Assembly (NCBI GenBank): GCA_027334785.1
Contig: DAHWQF010000060.1
Coordinates: forward strand, 1-11,458
Reading direction: 5' to 3'
Length of the DNA: 11,458 nt
From: Acidimicrobiaceae bacterium
GTDB taxonomy: Bacteria; Actinomycetota; Acidimicrobiia; Acidimicrobiales; Palsa-688
In this document: one piece after another, positions 5,812 to 11,458 of the stretch
Position numbering within the stretch: position 1 is the first letter of the stretch
How the letters are laid out: every line of letters starts with the position of its first letter
Made by a program: the position numbers and the translations under genes
Notes under the pieces: generated by a model
The model's database searches: none
The model's input: only the letters and a program-made list of their open reading frames with translations
What the model was told of the DNA's origin: nothing

Positions 5812-6363
5812 GTGGCGTGTTGCGCGGCGGTCTTCGCGCCGCCCTGGGCAAGGACTGGAGAGGTGACGCGCTCCGGTTTCGCCTTCCTCCGAGCCGCTCA
5901 GGCCGCTGGCCTGGGTAATGGGGCTTGGCTCCAGCTGCTCGAAGTGCTTGTCTTCGCCCTGCCCCTTCTCGCCGGCCTCTCTGCGGGCGCGGCCGCCATC
6001 AGCGCCATTTTCCAATAGGCCGACTTGGGGCACTACCCCACAACCAGAGCCACCGAGGGACTCGCAGCCGAGCGAGCAGGCTGCCCCGTCACCCACCGGT
6101 CCGGCCGATCTTCACCCGGCTCACGACCATGAAGCCCGACGTTGGTCTTGTCACCCTCGACCAGGGCGGCAAATGGTACGTGAGCCCCACGCCACCTATT
6201 TGGAGGCGGCTCAGCCTTCTTGTCGGAACTGCAACCGGGCGATATCCAAACCATCATCAACAACGCCTCTGGGATCGGCTCGGCTTTCGAGAAATATCTC
6301 CAGCGACAGCTGCCGAGCGTGCTCCAGAGGAATGGGTCGTCGGGGCTGGCCCTACCGTCGTGA
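5812..6363 (+). pseudogene. Frameshifted remnant of a membrane-anchored protein
   Basis: Recognisable protein pieces lie in order on the plus strand but in different frames. (i) 5812-6018: WLQLLEVLVFALPLLAGLSA, a transmembrane segment, ends at a TAG. (ii) About 6019-6110, next frame: a Pro/Ser-rich linker, TTPQPEPPRDSQPSEQAAPS. (iii) About 6130-6190, third frame: VGLVTLDQGGKWYVSP, a beta-strand pattern common at the end of secreted NTF2-like or lipoprotein domains. (iv) About 6193-6363, first frame again: ELQPGDIQTIINNASGIGSA and a short tail to a TGA at 6361. Order and composition fit one former protein with a cytoplasmic part, a membrane anchor, a linker and an extracellular domain whose middle has been lost. 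None of the pieces alone makes a credible gene. Family identity is uncertain; the call of decay rests on the frame changes. Confidence 0.5.
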
Positions 6364-6628
6364 GGCAGAGGCCCGACCGTGCTCGGGCGGGCCCTTCAAC
6401 GCCTTGTGGGCGACGAAGGAGTCTCGACCCGCGCCACGAGTGGCCTGGCGGTATGTAAGAGAGGGCCCACCTGCGTGCCCACGCAAAACCCGGAAGGCCC
6501 TTTTCGGGCCAGCCGCTCGGGTCGCAGTGACCAGCACGTTCTTCGGCGGTGGCTCGGCCACCGAGGTGAGCGGCTAGACCGGCGCCGGGGTCACCAAGAT
6601 CGTGCTGGCGCTGTATAACGACCGACAC
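6364..6628. other. Non-coding or decayed stretch beyond the importer operon
   Basis: No credible gene is visible. In one plus frame, RVAVTSTFFGGGSATEVSG, a TAG, then TGAGVTKIVLALYNDRHSI look protein-like and are broken only by that stop, so this may be more decayed coding sequence. GGCCC-TTTTC-GGGCC (6496-6510) is a small hairpin. CCGGCGCCGG (6579-6588) is a 10-bp palindrome lying just past the ATPase stop on the minus strand. Confidence 0.4.
6547..6563 (-). terminator. Hairpin downstream of the ABC importer operon, possible terminator
   Basis: CGGTGGC (6547-6553) and GCCACCG (6557-6563) form a perfect 7-bp stem with a 3-nt loop, about 65 bp past the ATPase stop on the minus strand. No T-run follows. 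Together with the CCGGCGCCGG palindrome at 6579-6588 it is the only obvious transcript end for the operon. Confidence 0.4.
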
Positions 6629-7771
6629 TCAATTTGATAGCTTGTTGCCCAATCTGAGAGCAGTTGGTGGTGTCGGTCCTGTCGACACCGCGACCTCAAG
6701 CCTCTCACCGCTGTCTGGGTCGTAAAAAGAGGCGCGCGACCAGTCGGCGCCGGCAAAGAGCCGGTCACCCGGTTTGGGCACTCTTGTCTCGGGCACGACG
6801 GCCTGTATCGTGCTGTCCGGACCGCGCAGCGTCACCAGGTAGGTCGTCCCAAGGTCCTCCACCACCTCGACCTCGGCCGGTACTGACCCGGGGGTGCGCT
6901 CGGCAGCGAGGGTCATATATTCAGGGCGAACGGCGAGCACGATGTCGCGGCCGGCCGCACCGCCTAAGCTTTCGCCGCCAGGTGTGCCGAGGGGGATGGC
7001 CTCGCCAGCGACTAGGACGTGGGAGTCGAGCATTCGGGCGGGCAGGAGATTCATTGGGGTAGAGCCGATGAATCCAGCCACGAAGAGGTTGCCCGGGTGG
7101 TGGAAGATCTCGGCCGGCGGGCCCACCTGACGAAGCGCACCGTGATCCATCACGGCGACGCGGTCGGCGAGCGCCAGGGCTTCGGATTGGTCGTGGGTGA
7201 CGTAGACCGTCGTCTTGCGGACCTCGCGGTGGAGGCGCTTGAGGAGGGTACGCGCCTCCATCCTCAGACGTGCGTCGAGGTTGGAAAGCGGCTCGTCGAA
7301 GAGGAACAACACCGCGTCGGCGGCCATAGCCCGGGCGAGAGCCGCCCTTTGCTGTTGCCCGCCCGAGAGCTGACCTGGCCGCCGGTCCATGAGCGGCGTG
7401 AGGCCGAGTCCGCCTCCGACCTCCTCTGCACGCCGCCGCCTGGTTGCCTTGTCGATGCGGTGCACTTTCAGCGGGTAGGCAACGTTTTCTGCGACCGTCA
7501 TGTGGGGGAACAAGGCGTAGTCCTGGAAAACCATAGCGACGTTGCGGCCACGCGGGGGCAAGCGGGTGACGTTGCGCCCCCCGATCGTTATGGTGCCGCT
7601 GCTCGGGGGCTCGAGGCCCGCCAAGATGCGGAGAAGCGTGGTCTTGCCGCAGCCGGAAGGGCCAAGGAGCGCGAAGAACTCGCCGTCATCCACTGAGAGG
7701 CTCACGTCATCGAGCGCTTTGACCCCGTTTGGGAAAACCTTGGTCAGCGACTCTACCGAGACGCTCGCCAT
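6629..7771 (-). CDS. Carbohydrate ABC transporter ATPase (MalK/UgpC/MsmK-like)
   Basis: A 380-residue ATPase that powers sugar import. The nucleotide-binding domain has Walker A GPSGCGKT (37-44), Q-loop glutamine Q83 in VFQDYALFPHMT, signature LSGGQ (135-139), Walker B LFLFDE ending at D159-E160, D-loop SNLDARL and switch histidine H193 (YVTHDQSEA). All catalytic residues are present. From about residue 235, an MNLLPARM...AVRPEYM region and the following beta-rich part form the MalK-type TOBE/regulatory domain typical of CUT1 importers. The start ATG (7771-7769) overlaps the permease stop as TAATG, implying translational coupling. A GGAGG lies 12 nt upstream and AAAGGG closer. It is the last gene of the operon. 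Such ATPases can serve several importers in actinobacteria, but the tight coupling suggests it serves this one. Confidence 0.96.
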   Translation of the reverse strand: MASVSVESLTKVFPNGVKALDDVSLSVDDGEFFALLGPSGCGKTTLLRILAGLEPPSSGTITIGGRNVTRLPPRGRNVAMVFQDYALFPHMTVAENVAYPLKVHRIDKATRRRRAEEVGGGLGLTPLMDRRPGQLSGGQQQRAALARAMAADAVLFLFDEPLSNLDARLRMEARTLLKRLHREVRKTTVYVTHDQSEALALADRVAVMDHGALRQVGPPAEIFHHPGNLFVAGFIGSTPMNLLPARMLDSHVLVAGEAIPLGTPGGESLGGAAGRDIVLAVRPEYMTLAAERTPGSVPAEVEVVEDLGTTYLVTLRGPDSTIQAVVPETRVPKPGDRLFAGADWSRASFYDPDSGERLEVAVSTGPTPPTALRLGNKLSN

Positions 7772-8634
7772 TAGCCCTTTATACCTCCGAAGAACCTGAA
7801 GCCGTAACGATGCTGGACGACCAGGTAGATGACTACGACTGGCAAGGTGTACACGAGGGCAAAGGCAGCGATGAGCGGAAGCTTGGCGGAGCCGCCCACG
7901 TCGTAGTAGCTGTAGATTTCGACCGACGCCGGCAAGAGGCTCGGCTTGTCGAGCAGGATGAACGGGGTAAGGAAGCTCCCCCAGACGGTAACGATCGTCC
8001 ACACAGCGATCACGACCAGGCCGGGCCTCACGATCGGGGCCACGACGTCTTTCAGGATGCGGAACGGGCCGGCCCCAAAGACCCTCGCGGACTCCTCGTA
8101 GCTGGTAGGCACGGAGTCCATGAAATCCTTCAGTATGAAGATCGATGCCGGTAGGGTGCCGCCCGCCAGCACCAAGATCACGCCTTCCAAGGAATTGATG
8201 AGGTGAAGGTCGTACACGAGCACGAAAATCGGGACCATCGCGGCCGAGCCGGTTACGACCGAGGAGAATAGCAGCAGTATGTACAGTACTGCGTCCCTTC
8301 CGGGGAGCTTCACCCGTGACAGCGCGTAAGCGGCGAGCGAGGCACACAACACGACGAGGGCCATGGTGCCGAGGGACAGTACGAGTGAGTTGCGCAACGA
8401 CGCCAGGGCGTCGGGGTTCTTGAAGACCACCGGGAAGTTGTGCAAAGTGGGCTGGACAAGGTTGGCGACGAAGGTCGGGTGCGCCTCGAAGGGCGCCAGC
8501 ACCAGCCAGGCCATGGGCAGGGCGAAGAACGCCGCCACCAGAGCCGCGAACGCGTAGAAGCCGGCCCTGCCGGCGAAAGTCGCCAGGACACCACGAAAAC
8601 GCAGCTCGTGAACGGGCACCGCCGGCGTACTCAT
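7771..8634 (-). CDS. Carbohydrate ABC transporter permease 2 (MalG-like, CUT1 family)
   Basis: A 287-residue inner permease with about six membrane spans, first at residues 25-48, and a long first periplasmic-type loop (HPTFVANLVQPTLHNFPVVF), as in MalG. The cytoplasmic EAA loop that docks to the ATPase is at 181-200: ESARVFGAG, then FRILKDVVAP. The canonical E, A, G and P positions are kept, but the usual Leu before the Pro is Ala (A199). The C-terminus ends with RYGFRFFGGIKG, a typical short GxxKG tail of this family. The ATG at 8634 overlaps the upstream permease stop as ATGA, with AGGAG just before it. The TAA overlaps the ATPase start. Together with permease 1 it forms the translocation pathway. 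Substrate is not readable from permease sequence. Confidence 0.95.
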   Translation of the reverse strand: MSTPAVPVHELRFRGVLATFAGRAGFYAFAALVAAFFALPMAWLVLAPFEAHPTFVANLVQPTLHNFPVVFKNPDALASLRNSLVLSLGTMALVVLCASLAAYALSRVKLPGRDAVLYILLLFSSVVTGSAAMVPIFVLVYDLHLINSLEGVILVLAGGTLPASIFILKDFMDSVPTSYEESARVFGAGPFRILKDVVAPIVRPGLVVIAVWTIVTVWGSFLTPFILLDKPSLLPASVEIYSYYDVGGSAKLPLIAAFALVYTLPVVVIYLVVQHRYGFRFFGGIKG

Positions 8635-9587
8635 TGGCTCCTGGCCCTCAACATGCGCAGGTAGACCACAGCGATGACGGAGTTTATGACCAGCATGATG
8701 AGCGATATCGCCGATGCATAACCAAGGTCACCCTGCTGAAAAGCGACCTTATAGACGAACACGGGGAGCGTCTCAGTCTGGCCGTTGGGCCCACCAGCAG
8801 TGATCAGGTAGGGGGTAAAGTCGTTGAAGGTCCACAGGCTGATCAGCAGGACGTCTGTGAGAACGTGACCTTTTATGCGAGGGAGAACCACGTCGCGCAG
8901 TTGCTGCAGCTCCGACGCCCCGCTTATCTTCGCTGTCTCGAGGTAGGAGGGCGGCACGCTCTGGAGCGCCCCGTTGAATAGCATCATGGAAAAGGCGCTG
9001 CCTCGCCAGATGTTGAAGATGATGAGCGATAGCAGCGGGAACTGCAAGAACCAGTTGGTAGAGATGTGCAGGATGACGTCGAGGGTGCCGTGCTCGATTA
9101 GCGGGCCGATGTTGCCCTGCAGGTAGCTGATCCACAGGAACGCCACCACGGAGCCGGGCACGATCCAGGCAATGATCGCGAGGGCTTCGACTACCCTGCG
9201 GAGGGGGCTCCGCCAGTCCTTGAACCTCCAAGCCATAGCGAAGCCAAGGACCACTTGACCCACAACTGCCGAGCCGAAGACATAGATGAGCGTGATTAGG
9301 AGCGAGTTGCCGAACTCGGGGTCGGTAAGCGCGTTCTTGTAGTTGGTGAGGCCTTCAAAGGTCGGGTGCGCGGCGGCGAAGCCGACGAGGCTGAAGTTAG
9401 TGAGCCCGAGGTACAGGGTCCAGACCGCGGGGAACACCAAGAAGACGCCGATCAAGAGGGCGGACGGGGTAAGGAAGACGCCGGCCCACTTACGGCCGAG
9501 GCCGCTCGGGCCGGTAACCTCCAGGGAAGTCACCGGCCCGAGCGAGGGCTCTACTGCCTGCTCAGCTGTTTTGGACGTGGGGTGCAC
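8631..9587 (-). CDS. Carbohydrate ABC transporter permease 1 (MalF-like, CUT1 family)
   Basis: A 318-residue permease. A hydrophilic N-tail (1-33) precedes six predicted membrane segments beginning at AGVFLTPSALLIGVFLVFPA. The EAA loop at 217-236, ETAKISGASELQQLRDVVLP, is canonical, with G223 and L235-P236. A conserved TPYLITAGGPNGQTETLPVF segment and a final TM follow, as in MalF/UgpA-type CUT1 permeases. The GTG start at 9587 lies 26 nt inside the end of the binding-protein gene, and the first downstream alternative after the N-tail would cut into TM1, so 9587 is the best choice, though the ribosome-binding site (GGTGGAAAAG) is weak. Codons 15-28 consist of a long perfect palindrome (9504-9543), which is unusual for a coding region. 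Its stop overlaps the start of permease 2. Confidence 0.94.
   Translation of the reverse strand: MHPTSKTAEQAVEPSLGPVTSLEVTGPSGLGRKWAGVFLTPSALLIGVFLVFPAVWTLYLGLTNFSLVGFAAAHPTFEGLTNYKNALTDPEFGNSLLITLIYVFGSAVVGQVVLGFAMAWRFKDWRSPLRRVVEALAIIAWIVPGSVVAFLWISYLQGNIGPLIEHGTLDVILHISTNWFLQFPLLSLIIFNIWRGSAFSMMLFNGALQSVPPSYLETAKISGASELQQLRDVVLPRIKGHVLTDVLLISLWTFNDFTPYLITAGGPNGQTETLPVFVYKVAFQQGDLGYASAISLIMLVINSVIAVVYLRMLRARSQ
9501..9546 (-). promoter_or_regulatory. Long mRNA hairpin inside the start of the permease 1 gene
   Basis: GCTCGGGCCGGT (9504-9515) and ACCGGCCCGAGC (9532-9543) are perfect 12-bp inverted arms. In the minus-strand mRNA the stem extends three more pairs, including one G-U wobble, to 15 bp with a 10-nt loop. 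It lies 19 nt past the binding-protein stop. In many sugar importers a hairpin at this junction protects the binding-protein mRNA and lowers permease expression. Here it is within codons 15-28 of the permease, with no T-run after it. Confidence 0.7.
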
Positions 9588-11004
9588 CGACGATCTTTTC
9601 CACCGCCCTCACATAGGTACCGAGGGCGCGCGCGATGCTCTGGCCAGTAGCGAGGTTTTGTGCGAGCTGCTGTATTTGAGCGGACACAGCCGGGTAGGTC
9701 GGCAGCGCTGGGCGGATGGCCGTGATCGGCAGCACCTTGTTGGATATGAAGCGAAGCAGCGCGCAGGCCTGCTCGGACACCCCGGTGCAGTAGTGGGAAA
9801 GATAGGTCTTGTTGACGTCTTCGCGGGAGTTGAGCTCGGGTTTGCCTGCTCGCTCTAGTGCTATCTGCGACTGCTCGGAGTACATGTAGGAGAGCAGGTC
9901 CCAGGCTAACTTGGGGTTTTTGGAGTGGGGGTTGAGGAACGTCCCGCCGCCACCCGAGTAGCTGACGAAGTTCTGGTGGCGGATCCCCTTGCCGGGAGCT
10001 TCAGCCGGTATGAGCGCCCAGCCCACAACCTTGGCCTCGTTGGGCATGGGGTAGAGGGTCCCAGGGGCGAGCACCGAAATGTAGAGGTACTCGCTCTCCA
10101 GGTAGATCCCGACCTTGCCTTCGGCGAAGGCCTGGAAGGTGTTGTTGCGGCCGTTGGGGCCGAGTTGCAGGGCCGAGTTGGCAAGGCCGTGCGTGTAGAT
10201 GTAGTGGTACAGGCCAGCAGCTGTCTGCATAGCAGTTGTGTTGCCCTGCCACTTGCCAGTTGCCTTGTTCCATATCCGGGCGCCGGCTCCGGCGAGGATG
10301 GGCAGGAAGCCCTGAAGCGTGGTCGCCTCTCCCATGGCCGCTCCTCCGTCTATTTGGAGGGGCTCGATGCCAGGGACCTTGGCCTTCAGGGTCTGAGCAG
10401 CGGACACGAGCTGTGCCCAACTAGTGGGTTGCCAGTTGGTCGGGAGGCCAGCCTTTTGGAACAGTTGCTTGTTGTAGAAGAGAACGCGCCCGTCGGTCCC
10501 TCCTGGGATCCCATAGCGGACGTTGTGGAAAGAAGCCGTGGCTTGGATCGACTTGGGTATTTGTGCCCACCCGGGCCAACTGGCCACCTGCGGGCCGGCG
10601 AGGGTTGCAAGCGGCTTGAGGTAGCCAGCCTCGACGAACTCGCCGACATAGGGCCCGTCTAGGTCGAACACGTCAGGACCTGACCCAGAACGTATCTCGA
10701 GTGCCAGCTTGCTGGCATAATCCTCGCCGCTGACGCCGCTGCCGACGAAGCTGACATTTACATTGACCCCTTTGGCCTTCATTGCTTTTTCGAAACCGGG
10801 GATGATATCCTTGGTTAACCAGACCGCTTCGGTGTTGTTTTTAGCTGAAAGCGTGGCGTTGGCCTCAACGGTTAGGTTGATGACTGAGGAAGCCGATGCC
10901 CCCGTAGCTGGGACGGATAACATCGCGAGCGACGATAGTGTCGCGATTAGGCCGGCTAATGCACGAAAGCTTGGTGTCGGCTGTTTTTTAGATTGAGCTT
11001 GCAT
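9562..11004 (-). CDS. Extracellular sugar-binding protein of the ABC importer (SBP family 1)
   Basis: A 480-residue solute-binding protein, first gene of the importer operon. Residues 1-38 are a Sec signal peptide: basic start (QSKKQ), hydrophobic core AGLIATLSSLAMLSVPA and an A-S-A cleavage site. There is no lipobox cysteine, so the product would be released or held otherwise. The mature protein has the MalE-like fold pattern: LTKDIIPGFEKAMKAKGVNV, YASKLALEIRSGSGPDVFDL, EFVEAGYLKPL, YGIPGGTDGRVLFYNKQLF with a downstream SWAQLVSAAQTLK, and later VGIYLESEYL. Only two cysteines occur (HYCTGVSEQAC), seven residues apart and able to form a disulfide. I chose the ATG at 11004 because GGGGAG sits 8 nt upstream; the GTG at 11013 abuts it. 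Ligand is most likely a carbohydrate from the family context; the sugar is not identifiable. The stop falls inside permease 1. Confidence 0.94.
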   Translation of the reverse strand: MQAQSKKQPTPSFRALAGLIATLSSLAMLSVPATGASASSVINLTVEANATLSAKNNTEAVWLTKDIIPGFEKAMKAKGVNVNVSFVGSGVSGEDYASKLALEIRSGSGPDVFDLDGPYVGEFVEAGYLKPLATLAGPQVASWPGWAQIPKSIQATASFHNVRYGIPGGTDGRVLFYNKQLFQKAGLPTNWQPTSWAQLVSAAQTLKAKVPGIEPLQIDGGAAMGEATTLQGFLPILAGAGARIWNKATGKWQGNTTAMQTAAGLYHYIYTHGLANSALQLGPNGRNNTFQAFAEGKVGIYLESEYLYISVLAPGTLYPMPNEAKVVGWALIPAEAPGKGIRHQNFVSYSGGGGTFLNPHSKNPKLAWDLLSYMYSEQSQIALERAGKPELNSREDVNKTYLSHYCTGVSEQACALLRFISNKVLPITAIRPALPTYPAVSAQIQQLAQNLATGQSIARALGTYVRAVEKIVGAPHVQNS

Positions 11005-11307
11005 TTCGGTCACTCCCCTTCTTGTCAGCGATATTGCAAGGGCACGCTGAACCGGCCACGCAGTCTACACCTACCTTCGCTGATCCGCGTCCCATAATGA
11101 CTGTTGGCCCTACCGTGCCCGAGCACTTCCACGCGGACGTAGAGGACACTTCCCGATGTGGCGGCAGCCGAAGTTAGCACCTCCGAAGCTGGAGAGACAG
11201 GGTTTCTTTGGCAGGCAAGGCTATGTGTCTGTCCGCGCCTGGACTCGGCGTCGGCGCTCGGTCCAATTGCAGGCTCACAACCTCAGGTTTTCACATCCCC
11301 GGGCAGC
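11005..11307. other. Intergenic region upstream of the importer operon
   Basis: This 303-bp gap between the right-edge gene and the binding-protein gene holds no convincing gene; short plus-strand frames have no ribosome-binding site or natural composition. It must carry the operon promoter on the minus strand, but I find no clear -35/-10 pair. A minor inverted repeat GTGC-CCGA-GCAC (11115-11126) and TTGCAA near 11034-11039 are the only operator-like signals. I see no recognisable riboswitch. Confidence 0.4.
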
Positions 11308-11458
11308 TCATCGGCTGTACCAGGCCACCTGTGCGGCCCAGTTGTAGTGGCCGTAGTAGTTGCTGGTGGTGCCGAGGGGGGCGATCGGCCCCAGGAGGCG
11401 GGCGTGCCCGTTGAAGTGGGGGCCAAGGTCGAGCAGGTAGAGGTGCCCCACCCCGGCT
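11308..11458 (-). CDS. C-terminal end of an unrecognised protein (N-terminus beyond right edge)
   Basis: On the minus strand the frame is open from the right edge to a TGA at 11310-11308, giving the last 49 residues of a protein. It contains GHLYLLDLGPHFNGHARLLG, then PIAPLGTTSNYYGHYNWAAQ and ends VAWYSR. It is unusually rich in His, Tyr, Asn and Gly, with an aromatic run SNYYGHYNW, which is more typical of secreted or carbohydrate-active proteins than of cytosolic enzymes, though this is an inference. Third positions are G/C-rich as in the true genes around. It lies 303 bp upstream of the importer operon and points the same way, so it may or may not be functionally linked. I do not recognise the family. 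Confidence 0.65.
   Translation of the reverse strand, partial: AGVGHLYLLDLGPHFNGHARLLGPIAPLGTTSNYYGHYNWAAQVAWYSR

Noticed and set aside
6569..6584. GGCTAGACC, similar to a DasR-type operator core
   Set aside because: Too short and imperfect, lies downstream of the operon, and the same core in reverse occurs inside the gntR coding region near 1014-1022, so it looks like chance.
7019..7696. 225-codon plus-strand open frame
   Set aside because: It is antisense to the ATPase domain; a GC-rich third-position shadow with no start signal.
7772..8347. Upstream extension of the ATPase frame to 572 codons
   Set aside because: The extra codons overlap permease 2 in another frame and encode Arg/Pro/His-rich, unnatural sequence. 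The ATPase family begins at the MASVSVESLTKVF start, whose ATG overlaps the permease stop.
9925..10662. 245-codon plus-strand open frame
   Set aside because: It is antisense to the binding-protein gene and lacks a ribosome-binding site.
11156..11414. Short plus-strand frames at the right edge
   Set aside because: Basic, low-quality translations overlapping a natural-looking minus-strand C-terminus and lacking start signals.

Overview
The window is GC-rich and coding on both strands, with strongly GC-biased third codon positions, frequent GTG/TTG starts and good Shine-Dalgarno sites. A MerR-type HspR repressor, a homologue of mycobacterial Cfp30B/Rv0577 (two-domain VOC protein) and a HutC-type GntR regulator point to a high-GC actinobacterium. 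Acidimicrobiia or a similar deep lineage is a guess, not something the sequence proves. I found no mobile element, CRISPR array, tRNA or rRNA.

Layout, left to right. (1) 1-401, minus strand: the N-terminal part of an alanine/leucine-rich helical protein running off the left edge, divergent from a GntR/HutC regulator (494-1291, plus). (2) 1292-1675: a possible 68-codon small gene followed by a good intrinsic terminator. (3) 1676-3146: a compact heat-shock module. A J-domain protein and HspR are translationally coupled on the minus strand and diverge from an Hsp20 gene that has a near-consensus sigma70-type promoter and an 89-nt leader with a repeated ribosome-binding-site block. (4) 3171-3608: a short gene broken by one in-frame TAG, probably a decayed member of a helical family. 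(5) 3631-5602, minus: a threonine/serine dehydratase-family PLP enzyme preceded by a two-domain VOC protein, with a large imperfect palindrome upstream. (6) About 5640-6628: a kilobase of mostly decayed sequence in which recognisable protein pieces (a membrane segment, a Pro/Ser linker, an extracellular-type C-terminus) lie in successive frames. (7) 6629-11004, minus: a complete CUT1-type carbohydrate ABC importer operon, ordered binding protein, permease 1, permease 2, ATPase, with all four genes overlapping at their ends. (8) 11005-11307: an intergenic gap. (9) 11308-11458, minus: the last 49 codons of an unrecognised protein entering from the right edge.

How they fit together. The transporter genes form one import system. 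The binding protein captures a sugar outside, the two permeases form the channel and the MalK-like ATPase drives it. A long mRNA hairpin just after the binding-protein stop codon probably sets more binding protein than permease. The GntR/HutC regulator is of a kind that senses sugar phosphates or amino-acid catabolites, but its target cannot be read from this window. HspR probably represses its own operon and perhaps hsp20. I see no clearly new multi-gene system. The most interesting items are the coding-region palindrome in permease 1, the hsp20 leader, the two decayed loci, the binding protein without a lipobox, and the two edge genes.
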